A stretch of DNA of 10,000 nucleotides from Stramonita haemastoma. Taxonomy: Eukaryota > Mollusca > Gastropoda > Neogastropoda > Muricidae. The position numbers and the translations under genes were made by a program. Below, in pieces: positions 1-7,800 of the stretch. Below the pieces are notes generated by a model. The model did not search any database. It saw only the letters and a list, made by a program, of their open reading frames with translations, and was not told the DNA's origin. Positions within the stretch are counted from its first letter, which is position 1, and each line of letters starts with the position of its first letter. Where the stretch lies: contig CM060326.1 in assembly GCA_030674155.1 (NCBI GenBank), forward strand, positions 42,135,488 to 42,145,487. The letters run 5' to 3'.

Positions 1-317
1 GACAGCAGGCTATATAAATGAGCGTTAAGGTGGAGGGGGGGCGCCTTCAGGATGTTGACAATTTAGTTTTATTTTTCTCAGGAAATGTGTGCGTTTCTTT
101 CTTTCTTTCTTTTTTAACAGAAGGAGAGAACGTGTACTGCAGTGACCTGTCGTTTACTTACCGTTTGTTCCTTTATCTTACTGATTGTCAGATTGTTGTT
201 TTGTAGTTGTGCTTTTTGCGAAGGCGTTCCTTCTTGATTTGCTGATAGTCCCTAATCAGGCAAGGGCAGGAGGAAAATAATTTATGCGAATGCGTATCTG
301 TAACCCTTGGAATAAAG
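1..317. other. Non-genic DNA with a short TTTC repeat
   Basis: I see no gene here. About four TTTC units lie at 93-110 and run into a T-rich stretch ending TTTAACAG at 120, which resembles a splice acceptor. No open frame with protein-like composition follows it, so it is not evidence of an exon. The 62-codon frame starting at 18 has no recognisable motif and its tail is T-rich low-complexity sequence. Confidence 0.6.
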
Positions 318-396
318 ATCTCTCTCTCTGTCTCTGTCTCTGTCTGTCTCTCGTCTTCTTCTCTTCTCTTCTTCTCTCTTCTCTGTCTCTCTTCTC

Positions 397-494
<98 letters not shown>
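318..494. repeat. CT microsatellite, imperfect then pure
   Basis: The left part (318-400) is an interrupted mix of TCTCTG, TCTT and CT. The right part is nearly pure CT, about 404-436 and 437-493, separated by one extra C. The strand is all pyrimidine on + and all purine on -. Open frames read from it (Ser-Leu or Arg-Glu proteins) are artefacts of the repeat. The degenerate-to-pure gradient suggests that the right end is the more recently expanded part; this is inference. Confidence 0.97.
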
Positions 495-495
<1 letters not shown>

Positions 496-844
496 AAAAT
501 GAGCGCCCTTCAGATTTATCGGTTTCCATATACTGCCTTTTAAAGCCCGAAAGCAAAGAGCACTTAAATCACGACTGTCAAACTAAGATGGGGAAGCAGA
601 AATATTGGAGGATTCTATAGCCTGCTCTATCAGCCATTGGCCCCAATATTTGCAAGCCCTTCCCCTTAGAAATGGGAAGAAAACGGACAGAAGAGAGGGG
701 AAATAATGAGAGTAGCATAAAACGTGGACGATTCACCTTTTTTTTTTAACAGGAATACTCCTGTGTTGCAAAGGGATAGTGTGAATGAATTATGCTGTGG
801 AAGACGAAAGATTTTTTTTCTCCCAGTGAGTGTGAACGTATGAC
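495..844. other. Non-genic DNA between CT and GT tracts
   Basis: I see no gene. At 555-570 there is a stretch (GCAAAGAGCACTT) resembling the conserved start of the R1 repeat described at 3885, but the similarity does not clearly continue. A T-run ending AACAG at 751 looks like a splice acceptor but is followed by no convincing exon. Confidence 0.55.
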
Positions 845-860
845 GTGTGTGTGGTGTGTG

Positions 861-914
<54 letters not shown>

Positions 915-970
915 TGTGCGTGGTCGTCGTGTGGTGCGTGGTGCGTGTGTGTGTGTGTGTGTGTGTGTGT
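845..970. repeat. GT microsatellite
   Basis: Long alternating GT run (about 862-912), then an imperfect section with GTGGTGCGTGG and GTCGTCGTG interruptions, then a second pure GT run to 970. Alternating purine-pyrimidine sequence of this length can adopt Z-DNA. The Cys-Val frames across it are repeat translation. Confidence 0.97.
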
Positions 971-1037
971 TCCTATTTCAGTCTTGTAATTCTTGTTTCA
1001 GTCTTTTGATGTATCTATGTTTAGCCAGCTATATTTC

Positions 1038-1072
1038 TGTCTCTTTTTCCTTCTCTCCTCTCTCTTCACTCT

Positions 1073-1150
<78 letters not shown>

Positions 1151-1195
1151 CTCTTCTTTCCTCTTTCTCTTCTTCTCTTCTTCCTTCTATCTCCC
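1038..1195. repeat. CT microsatellite with pure core
   Basis: A pure CT core at about 1079-1146 is flanked on both sides by interrupted CTTT, CTTC and TCTA variants (1038-1078 and 1147-1195). It lies about 70 bp to the right of the GT tract, forming a GT-then-CT pair also seen at 3441-3812 and 7496-7740. Confidence 0.97.
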
Positions 1196-1330
1196 AAATC
1201 ACAAAGTGAGAGGTAGCAAAAATAGACCCAGTATCAGGACGTAGGACATTGATTACAGTATGATTGTACAGACATGTATTGATTTAAAAGCATCAAAGAC
1301 GTGAAAGGAATGAATCAAAGTAAAATAGAA

Positions 1331-1455
1331 AACAGCATAAATTTTTGGACGCAATCTATTTAAAGCAGGCATATTCTTCGCAAATCTATTTACAGCATCA
1401 TATTTTTGGCGGAATCTGTTCAAAGCAGCTATATTCTTTGGCGGAATCTTTTTTA
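1331..1455. repeat. Minisatellite, ~30 bp unit, about 3.5 copies
   Basis: The blocks AATCTATT or AATCTGTT start at 1353, 1383 and 1413, and a related AATCTTTT starts at 1445, giving spacings of 30, 30 and 32. Each unit reads approximately AATCTATTTAAAGCAGC followed by ATATTCTTTGGCGG, with substitutions between copies. It is AT-rich with no protein-like frame. This is seen directly in the sequence; the origin is unknown. Confidence 0.85.
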
Positions 1456-1660
1456 TTCATGTTCACATAAACTGTCTTGTCTCTGTTTGCAGGTTATCTC
1501 CTTATGTCAATGGCAAACCTGCAATAGGGGCTATTGGCAGTGATGGCATCAGCCAGAAATAAATCATTAAAACGGCATTCTACAGGAGATGATTAGCGGG
1601 ATGTCTACGTCTCTGTTTGCTTCTGGCTGCAAGGGCTTGACTTGTCTTCTCCTCTATCTG
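1456..1660. other. Unique segment with clustered short hairpins
   Basis: The 12-mer GTCTCTGTTTGC occurs at 1479-1490 and again at 1609-1620. Between them lie a 9-bp inverted repeat (TTGCAGGTT 1487-1495 with AACCTGCAA 1516-1524) and a 6-bp stem with a 3-base loop (CAATAG GGG CTATTG, 1522-1536). It matches no RNA family that I recognise and has no coding signal. Functional meaning is unproven. Confidence 0.5.
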
Positions 1661-2057
1661 CCTGTTTATTAAGGATTTATTTCTTTGATTGTCCCTGTAT
1701 TTGTTTGTTCTTTTTTGTCTCTTTTATCTGTTTGTATGGGTTCGATTCCAAGCCTTGCCCTTTCTTCCCAGATTGAAGAAAAAATCGAACCAAATATCAC
1801 AGTCATTCTGATAGACTTTTTTCCTACGGGTTTCCACTACTGGGAAACCATCTCCTCGCCCTTTCCTACTAACACTCACATAGGTATGTTATTTATGATG
1901 ACAGGCCCCTGGCATTCCCACAGGTGAAATTAATCATCTAAAGATACTATTCTCTTGCAAGCAAGGAAATAGCAGCTGTATGAATAGAAAGCCACTAAAA
2001 TCGCCCATAGCAGCAGTTTGAGAGCTATATAACTAGATCAGCAGGTTAATTCTGGCG
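1661..2057. other. Non-genic unique DNA
   Basis: I see no gene. An open frame at 1685-1927 (80 codons) has no domain, and its T-rich start only mimics a signal peptide. A perfect tRNA-type B box (GGTTCGATTCC) lies at 1739-1749, but no A box is visible about 50 bases upstream, so I do not call a SINE. Confidence 0.55.
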
Positions 2058-2335
2058 GTTGTAAAGAGGAATGAGATGGCGTAGTTTATTCACACCACAG
2101 GACATAACTCACGTGCCAAGACTATCCTACAGGGAACACCTGAGAAAGGAAGATGCAGGGGCCGACAGATGAAGATTCGATGCAGATTATCAAAGACTGG
2201 ACTGGCCTTGACATGGCACTTTTGCTGTAAAAGCTGAAGACTGACCAGCCCGGAGTAATGTATTGATCTATGGTGCTCTGTGCACCCCCAATAACCACAC
2301 TGGCCAAACGCCTATAATGGTGATGATGAGTTAGA
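2058..2335 (+). mobile_element. Decayed 3' end of a LINE ORF (non-LTR retrotransposon)
   Basis: This is a fossil of the C-terminal tail of a non-LTR retrotransposon endonuclease/reverse-transcriptase polyprotein. In one frame 2086-2159 reads HNSRAKTILQGTPEKGRCRG, followed directly by RQMK. After a frame change, 2185-2222 reads IKDWTGLDMALLL, and further on MVLCAPPITT is recognisable (~2270-2300). The order KTILQGT - GR.RGRQ.K - IKDWTGL - CAPP.TT is that of the tail of LINE ORFs common in molluscs and cnidarians (family knowledge). Upstream, GTAAAGAGGAATGAGATGG (~2058-2076) fits the start of the same tail. Frameshifts and stops make it a dead 5'-truncated copy, and the catalytic reverse-transcriptase core is absent. 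The end GGTGATGATGAG (~2319-2330) resembles the short simple-repeat tails of such elements. The clade cannot be fixed from this piece. Confidence 0.8.
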
Positions 2336-2351
2336 TGCTTAAAAGTGATAT

Positions 2352-2440
2352 TGACGGGTAGCCTAGTAGATAGGATGTTGAACCTTGCAATGTGACTTTA
2401 ACTAAGAACAAGGGTTCTAGTCTTACTAAAGTATCTGTTA
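2352..2440 (+). mobile_element. Probable tRNA-derived SINE head
   Basis: An A-box-like block GTAGCCTAGTAGATAGG (2358-2374) is followed by GATGTTGAAC, typical of the D-arm/anticodon side of tRNA-derived SINEs. A B-box-like block GGTTCTAGTCT lies at 2413-2423, about 54 bases downstream, close to the usual internal pol III promoter spacing. The B box differs from the consensus GGTTCRANTCC at a few positions, so the copy is probably inactive. It starts almost directly after the LINE tail, which may be coincidence or nested insertion. The body after ~2440 matches no SINE tail I know, and the 3' limit is uncertain. Confidence 0.6.
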
Positions 2441-2697
2441 AAAGCAGTTTCTGCCTTGGAATTTGATTTTAACTTCACTTACCAGAAAGTCTTTCTGACA
2501 AGACCAAAAATCTGAAATATCATGCACACGTTAAACACCATCCACTTATCATAGCAGAGGAACTTAGCCATTGATTATTACTGGTAGGGTATGAATGACG
2601 CCAGCAAGGAGGAAACTCTGATTGAAGCATGATAATAAAAGACTGTACCGGTCTGCCACTGAATAGAGAGGGATAATTAAAAGACACATTGCTATGT
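2441..2697. other. Non-genic unique DNA
   Basis: I see no gene. There is a small near-perfect palindrome CAGAAAG T CTTTCTG at 2483-2497. It may include the unrecognised body of the SINE that begins upstream. Confidence 0.5.
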
Positions 2698-2727
2698 GCT
2701 TCCACACATACACATACACTCTCACGT

Positions 2728-2758
<31 letters not shown>

Positions 2759-2894
2759 ACACACACACACACAACAACATACATACATACATACATACAT
2801 ACATACATACATACATACATACATACATACATACATACATACATACATACATACATACATACATACATACATACATACATACATACACACACAT
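2698..2894. repeat. AC and ACAT microsatellites
   Basis: An imperfect AC tract (2698-2775, with ACAAACAAC and ACAACAAC interruptions) leads into ACAT units. From 2777 to 2884 there are 27 consecutive ACAT units without a single interruption. A short AC tail follows to 2891. The poly Tyr-Ile-His-Thr and Met-Tyr-Val-Cys frames on the two strands are repeat artefacts. Confidence 0.98.
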
Positions 2895-2975
2895 AGCTCT
2901 TTTTCACACTCATTGCTTCTCTCAACACTCGATTTTACAGCCAAGGAGCAAGAAACACTTCAATCTTATCCCCTC
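2886..2975 (+). repeat. R1-like repeat fragment (copy c)
   Basis: Directly after the ACAT tract, CATAGCTCTTTTTCACA matches CATGCTCTTCTTTCACA in R1a (3868-3884). After a ~30 base insertion relative to R1a, AGCAAGAAACACTTCAATCTT (2948-2967) matches AGCAAGAGCACTTTGAATCTT (3889-3908). The two matching blocks are in the same order and on the same strand. The rest of R1 is not clearly present. The assignment is by eye and depends on two short blocks. Confidence 0.45.
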
Positions 2976-3208
2976 CAATAAAGAGAGGGGGGGGGCGGAA
3001 ATACTACAAAAAAATAATCCATCGTGTGTTACATCAGCCAATAACAAGAACATGCTATAATCCATTCTCGCAGATCTGGAATAGTACCAAGAGAGAGAGA
3101 TGCTGACCATATCAGGGCAGTCTACAAATAAGGTATTTCTATTATATTTCTTAATAATCTGGCTACTGTCTTTTCTATGATTGGCTACAGTAATGAATTT
3201 TACTGTAG
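2976..3208. other. Non-genic DNA ending in a 9-bp hairpin
   Basis: I see no gene. A G-run of nine lies at ~2988-2996. A perfect inverted repeat, CTACAGTAA at 3185-3193 and TTACTGTAG at 3200-3208 with a 6-base loop, abuts the start of the GA tract. Composition is AT-rich and no frame looks coding. Confidence 0.6.
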
Positions 3209-3812
<604 letters not shown>

Positions 3813-4135
3813 ACCCTGAAACTATATATCACACTCTAGTCAAATAGAAATAAACCAAAAAAAAGACATGCTCTTCTTTCACAACAGAGCAAGAGCACTT
3901 TGAATCTTTCTCTGTGTGCAATTCACTACCCCATGGCCGATCTTTCACGCATCTCACAGAAAGGGATTTTTTTCCTTCAAGCTGCACTCTCTTTCATGCT
4001 GGCCCATTCAAAGACATGAGATTCCTCCTTAGAGGACAGTGCTGATGTATCACGCGCCCCCCATGGCCCAGTGTAGTGTAGTGTGTGCACAAGTAGGGAG
4101 ACTTGGATAGCCATGGTTGTCAAAAGATGAAGAAG
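3813..4135 (+). repeat. R1a: interspersed or duplicated repeat, copy a
   Basis: This segment is similar to 5531-5815 over most of its length. Anchors in order are CAAATAGAAATAAACC then AAAAGACAT (3841-3870); CAGAGCAAGAGC (3886-3897); GAATCTT (3902-3908); ATTCACT (3921-3927); GGGATTTTTTTCC; GCTGCACT with CTTTC and TGCTGGCC (3981-4004); GAGGACAG (4032-4039); GGAGACTT (4097-4104); and TGGTTG (4114-4119). I judge the identity as roughly two thirds with indels. It has no coding frame and does not match a family that I can name. Like copy b, it begins directly after a CT tract. Confidence 0.7.
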
Positions 4136-4304
4136 TAGTTGGAGGATGTTCGTCTAAGTGAGCGATATCTTTAAGATTCTTGCATGTAGAGATGGCTCAT
4201 TTTGATACATGTGTTCCTTGAATTTTGATGAAAAGTATTTTTAGTACCGGAGAAAAAACTCCGATAAATATGCACATGTTTTATGGATAAATTTGTGAAC
4301 AAAG
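4136..4304. other. Non-genic unique DNA with a small hairpin
   Basis: Nothing coding is seen. A CGGAG AAAAAA CTCCG stem-loop lies at 4248-4263; it is followed by an A-rich rather than T-rich stretch, so it is not a bacterial-type terminator. Confidence 0.55.
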
Positions 4305-4423
4305 AGATGGATGGATGGATGATGGATGGATGATGGATGGATGGAGATGGATGGATGGATGGATGGATGATGGATGGATGATGGATGGATGGATGGATGG
4401 ATGGATGAGGAATGGATGGATGG
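4305..4423. repeat. ATGG tetranucleotide tract
   Basis: ATGG units are interrupted by GATGATGG and GAGATGG variants, producing a higher-order pattern of ATGGATGG blocks separated by ATG. The Met-Asp-Gly-Trp and Ile-His-Pro-Ser frames are translations of the repeat. Confidence 0.97.
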
Positions 4424-4747
4424 CTATGAGGTGTTCAGTTATGTTTCCAAAGTTCAATCTCTTCATTGATTCCTTTCTCTGTTTAATCTATTTGTTATCA
4501 TTAATTTCAAATGTTGCATCGTTGGTCATGTTTTACACTTATTACCTATAGAAGTTTTGCTTTGATGTTTGAACTTCACCATCCATTTCCAAAGCATTGC
4601 TTTCTAATGACGTCTTAGTCTCTTTCAACATTAATTTTCCTGTCTTTGCCAGAGTCTAGTTATAGTACATTGTTTGTTTCCTAGAATGGACACATAAGAA
4701 GCATGGTAAAGCATTACAAAGTGTTTCAGCAACAGGCAGAGTCTTCT
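4424..4747. other. Non-genic AT-rich unique DNA
   Basis: I see no gene and no repeat structure. Composition is T-rich on the + strand. It occupies the R1-to-R2 interval of the proposed first duplication unit, but I cannot align it convincingly with the equivalent interval 5816-6548. Confidence 0.5.
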
Positions 4748-5100
4748 CTTCACAGTGCACTCCGGGCTTCCTAAACGTGGCATCTAAATAACCGGAATTT
4801 ACGCTGAATAATGAAACTGGCCAAATTTGGATTTTCCTGTATCGAGCTAAGGACTCGCGAGGCAGATCATAATATTAAGGACACAGAAGACACTGATAAA
4901 AATGCCTCTAGTTTGGGGTGACAATCACCACTGATCCTGCTTCCTTTGGGATGACGTTAATTGAACTTTTTTTTAAAAGGTAACCTTTACAACAAAGATG
5001 GTGATTTCGTGCTATCATTTCTTTCTGAGAGAACATCAATGTCGTTGATTTCATGCTGGTGAATTTAACGGGAAAATAAATAGCCTGCTAAGGAAGAAAG
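4748..5100 (+). repeat. R2a: second repeated block, copy a
   Basis: Colinear with 6772-7330. Anchors are TTCACAGT (4749-4756); a CGAGGC block (~4858); AAAATGCCTCTAG (~4900-4912); TTCCTTTGGGATGAC (4941-4955); AAAAGG (~4975-4980); ACCTTTACAA (4983-4992) with AAAGATGG; then GTTGATTTCAT (~5043) and CTAAGGAAGAAA (~5089-5100). Copy b is longer by about 200 bases between the first and third anchors. No coding frame survives in either copy. Confidence 0.6.
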
Positions 5101-5300
5101 CGATTAAAAGCCGGCAGACTACACGTTTTCTTCTGAGAAAAAAAACACACATAAAAAACCGACTTTCTTTTGAGAAAAAAAAACCCTTAAAAGCCGATTT
5201 TCTTCTGAAAAATGCCAGTAAAAGCCGACAGAATACACATTTCCCTCTTATTAAAAGGCATAAACAGTCGTCAGGATACACGTTTCCTTCTGAGTCATAT
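5101..5300. repeat. Degenerate minisatellite, five ~30-45 bp units
   Basis: Units begin near 5104, 5151, 5186, 5217 and 5251. Each has the order TTAAAAGCCG - (CAGAATACAC) - TTTTCTTCTGAG - A-run. The ACAC segment is present in units 1, 4 and 5 and missing from 2 and 3, so the unit length varies from about 30 to 45. The open frame on the - strand (5051-5308) is a by-product: its period is not a multiple of three and its composition is Phe/Arg/Lys-rich low complexity. Confidence 0.8.
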
Positions 5301-5360
5301 GGAGACAAGGGCAGAGGCCTGTGACACTATAGTAACAATCTTGATGATTTTTCGGGTAAC

Positions 5361-5530
5361 TCTCTCTCTCTCTCTCTCCTCCTCTCTCTCTCTCTCTCTC
5401 TCTCCTCTCTCTCCATCTCCTCTCCTCTCTCTCTCTCTCTCTCTTTATCTCTCTCTCTCCCTCTCTCCTCTCTCCCTCTCTCCCTTTTCTCCTTTCCCCT
5501 CTCCCTCTCCCTACCTTCACTCCCCCCTCT
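5361..5530. repeat. CT microsatellite, interrupted
   Basis: CT runs are broken by CTCC, CCATCTCC, TTATCT and CCCTCTC variants and become C-rich toward the right end (CTCCCTCTCCCTACC). It immediately precedes R1b, just as the CT tract at 3541-3812 precedes R1a. Confidence 0.97.
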
Positions 5531-5815
5531 GTGAAAGATTCTCAATAAAGAAAGAATAAAAAAGGACATATTTCCCCTCTTGATATCACAGAGCAGAGCT
5601 CTTGGAATCTTCCTCAATGTCCTATTCACTGCTTAATGGCAGAAACTGAAAGACATCAAACAGAAACGGAATTTTTTCCCAAGTTGCACTTTCTTTCTCG
5701 TGCTGGCCAGTTCACTAGCATCCATTCATCCATTGAGGACAGCTGAGAGGCGTCCTTAGTCCTTGATTGGAGGCCACAGTGGAGAGACTTTCCTGGCTGT
5801 GGTTGAAAATGACAG
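5531..5815 (+). repeat. R1b: interspersed or duplicated repeat, copy b
   Basis: Counterpart of 3813-4135. Shared blocks are CAATAAAGAAAGAATAAA then AAGGACAT (5543-5569); CACAGAGCAGAGC (5587-5599); GGAATCTT (5604-5611); ATTCACT; ACGGAATTTTTTCCC; GTTGCACTTTCTTTC and TGCTGGCCA (~5683-5709); GAGGACAG (5736-5743); GGAGAGACTT (5781-5790); and GTGGTTG (5799-5805). The offset from copy a stays close to 1.69-1.70 kb across the block. It carries no open coding frame. Confidence 0.7.
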
Positions 5816-6548
5816 GGTTTGCTTTTTGAGAATGGAAAACGTTAGGTCTTGGACAGCGTTCACTGACTTATGTCTGTCACCACTACAATTTTGTCCATGT
5901 CAAGTTTATTTTTGAATCCCTGTTGATTTTAATTGATTCGTCGATTTCCCCCTACCTCTCGTTTGGTTACTTTTGCCCTACCAAAACTACACATAAATTT
6001 TGTCTGAACCTGCAACACGTATCTCTGTTCCATGGTTTGTTTCGGGTTTTCTTTCTTAAAACTTTCTTTGGGCTAAAGTGCATTGATTTTTGTTTCATTA
6101 CTTGACAAAATATACCCCCTTTACTTGTAAGTTTTCTTCCACAACCAAAAATAGTCTATTACCTGCAATGTCCCTAGCAAAGTCTTTTTTTTTCCATTTT
6201 TACTGAGAATTCTGAGTGAGTGGATTTATGGGATTGTGAGCCACTACCGGGAGGCCCTTTAAAGGGGATTTTCCCCCTGGAATTAACATTCCCCCAAAAC
6301 TTCTTTGGATAATATGAGACTATAAACCGTGGTACTATGTGAAAACGCGCTCAAAGCATATTGCACACACATTCAAACCTGTTTTAACTTTCAGAAGAGT
6401 AGTCCATATGTGTCAGTGGAAGCGGATTACAAAACTGACATAACCACATGCACATTGAAACAGCATGTAAGAAAAGCACACTAGTGCTCTCATTATCCTT
6501 GGAACAAAATATAAATGAATCAATATATAGATGAATAGATAAATCTCT
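5816..6548. other. Non-genic AT-rich unique DNA
   Basis: I see no gene in about 730 bases. A perfect 12-bp palindrome CCCTTTAAAGGG lies at 6255-6266 within a C-run/G-run rich patch (6241-6300). The 60-codon frame at 5923-6105 is T-rich and Phe-rich and has no domain. Confidence 0.55.
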
Positions 6549-6565
6549 CCCTCTGTCTGCCTGCC

Positions 6566-6610
<45 letters not shown>

Positions 6611-6706
6611 GTCTGTCTGTCTGTCTGTCTGCCTGTCTGTCTGTCTGCCTGTCTGTCTGTTTGTCTGTTTGTCTGTCTGTCTGTCTGCATGCCTGCCTGT
6701 CTGTGT
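6549..6706. repeat. CTGC / CTGT tetranucleotide mosaic
   Basis: CTGC units (6555-6604, with one CTCCTGC slip) change abruptly to CTGT units (6605-6705) containing occasional CTGC and TTGT variants. The two halves differ by C versus T at one position, consistent with a point change that spread by slippage (inference). It occupies the same relative place, between R1 and R2, as the ATGG tract in the first unit, but the motif is different. Confidence 0.97.
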
Positions 6707-6771
6707 AGTTATGTATTTAATGTCGGTCTTTGTTTGTCAGATTTAACAATATCAACAAACTAAACATTACA

Positions 6772-7330
6772 ATTCACAGTACTCTGCTGGATTACCAAAA
6801 ACACTAAAAGTAAGGACATGCTGTGGATTTGGTATTTCGGTATGAGGTTCCAAACCAGCGAACAAAAAAAAACTTTCCAACATGAGCAAACATACACCAA
6901 CTGCTTTCACTCTGTTCTTTTTAAAAACGATGGCCACTATGCCACAACAAGCATAACTAGGAAAGTCATCCAGCAGTTGCGCAGGAACTTCTCATTACAG
7001 TGTCCTCGAGGCGCCCTGATATCAGCAGCTAAAGATGGCAGTCCTGGAGTTAAAATTGAAACAGGCTGAAGCGGTGTTTTGCGTTGCTAAGAAAAAAATG
7101 CTCTAGAGACTTGTCTTCCCAAGAACATGAAAGACGATGATTAAAGAAAATCCCTTTTCTGCAGAGACAAACACCTCCCATCCCGTTTCCTTTGGATGAC
7201 AATCAAGTGACTTGTTCAAAAGGAAGACCTTACAAAAATGGAATACATTGGTACTTTTGAGGTTGTTGTTTTTTTGTGAAAGCGACAATCAAGCTGTAAT
7301 TCGATATTGGAGTTCTAAGGTAGAAAAAAA
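6772..7330 (+). repeat. R2b: second repeated block, copy b
   Basis: Counterpart of 4748-5100. Anchors are TTCACAGT (6773-6780) followed by CTCTG..GGATTACC; CTCGAGGC (~7006-7013); AAAAATGCTCTAG (~7094-7106); GTTTCCTTTGGATGAC (7186-7200); GACTTGTTCAAAAGG (~7209-7223); ACCTTACAAAAATGG (7227-7241); and GTAATTCGAT with TCTAAGGTAGAAA (~7296-7326). Relative to copy a there is about 220 bases of extra sequence between the first and fourth anchors. The 83-codon frame at 6818-7069 lies in this block and has no recognisable domain; it is not kept open in copy a. Confidence 0.6.
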
Positions 7331-7489
7331 AAATGTGATGCAAAATAAAGAAGGCTGAGGCCAACAAACAAACAATGATATCTGCTTCCCATCATTTTGT
7401 GAAAAGGCAGATGAAAAAGGCTTTTAACCATAATAACATTTCTGTGCTGCATTGTGTGATTAAAAATCGAATCTGTTGTTGTCTGTTGC
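7331..7489. other. Non-genic DNA left of compound tract
   Basis: I see no gene. The stretch 7411-7430, read on the - strand, contains TTAAAAGCC followed by TTTTTCATCTG. This resembles the minisatellite unit of 5101-5300 in inverted orientation; one short match only. Confidence 0.45.
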
Positions 7490-7740
<251 letters not shown>

Positions 7741-7800
7741 CTGCCCGGTCTATTATAACCTTTAGTCAAACTACGAGTGTTGGTATTCTATTTGACTAAA
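7741..7800. repeat. 10-bp inverted repeat and possible R1 start
   Basis: TTTAGTCAAA at 7761-7770 and TTTGACTAAA at 7791-7800 form a perfect 10-bp inverted repeat with a 20-base spacer. The left part, CCCTG then CTAT, ATA and TAGTCAAACTA (7740-7772), is colinear with the R1a start after its CT tract (CCCTG, CTATATAT, TAGTCAAATAG, 3814-3847). No further R1 sequence follows. The inverted repeat is certain; the R1 link is tentative. Confidence 0.55.

Noticed and set aside
188..556. 122-codon - strand frame, Arg-Glu-rich
   Set aside because: Read through the CT tract at 318-494; repeat artefact.
735..755. Splice acceptor and exon after T-run ending AACAG
   Set aside because: Poly-T followed by AG is frequent in this T-rich DNA, and no coding frame or donor site follows.
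1739..1749. Perfect pol III B box GGTTCGATTCC
   Set aside because: No A box at the right distance upstream and no SINE-like flank, so an isolated 11-mer is likely chance.
1685..1927. 80-codon + strand frame with a hydrophobic start
   Set aside because: T-rich DNA gives hydrophobic residues by chance; no domain, no splice or polyadenylation context, no similarity that I recognise.
2122..2307. 61-codon - strand frame
   Set aside because: Antisense shadow of the LINE tail on the + strand.
2520..2944. Frames of Met-Tyr-Val-Cys and Ile-His-Thr-Tyr repeats
   Set aside because: Products of the ACAT and AC tracts on both strands.
4248..4263. Rho-independent terminator
   Set aside because: Stem of five pairs with an A loop and no T-run after it; host is eukaryotic.
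6818..7069. 83-codon + strand frame, possible exon
   Set aside because: It lies inside the R2b repeat, the other copy does not keep the frame, and no domain is visible.
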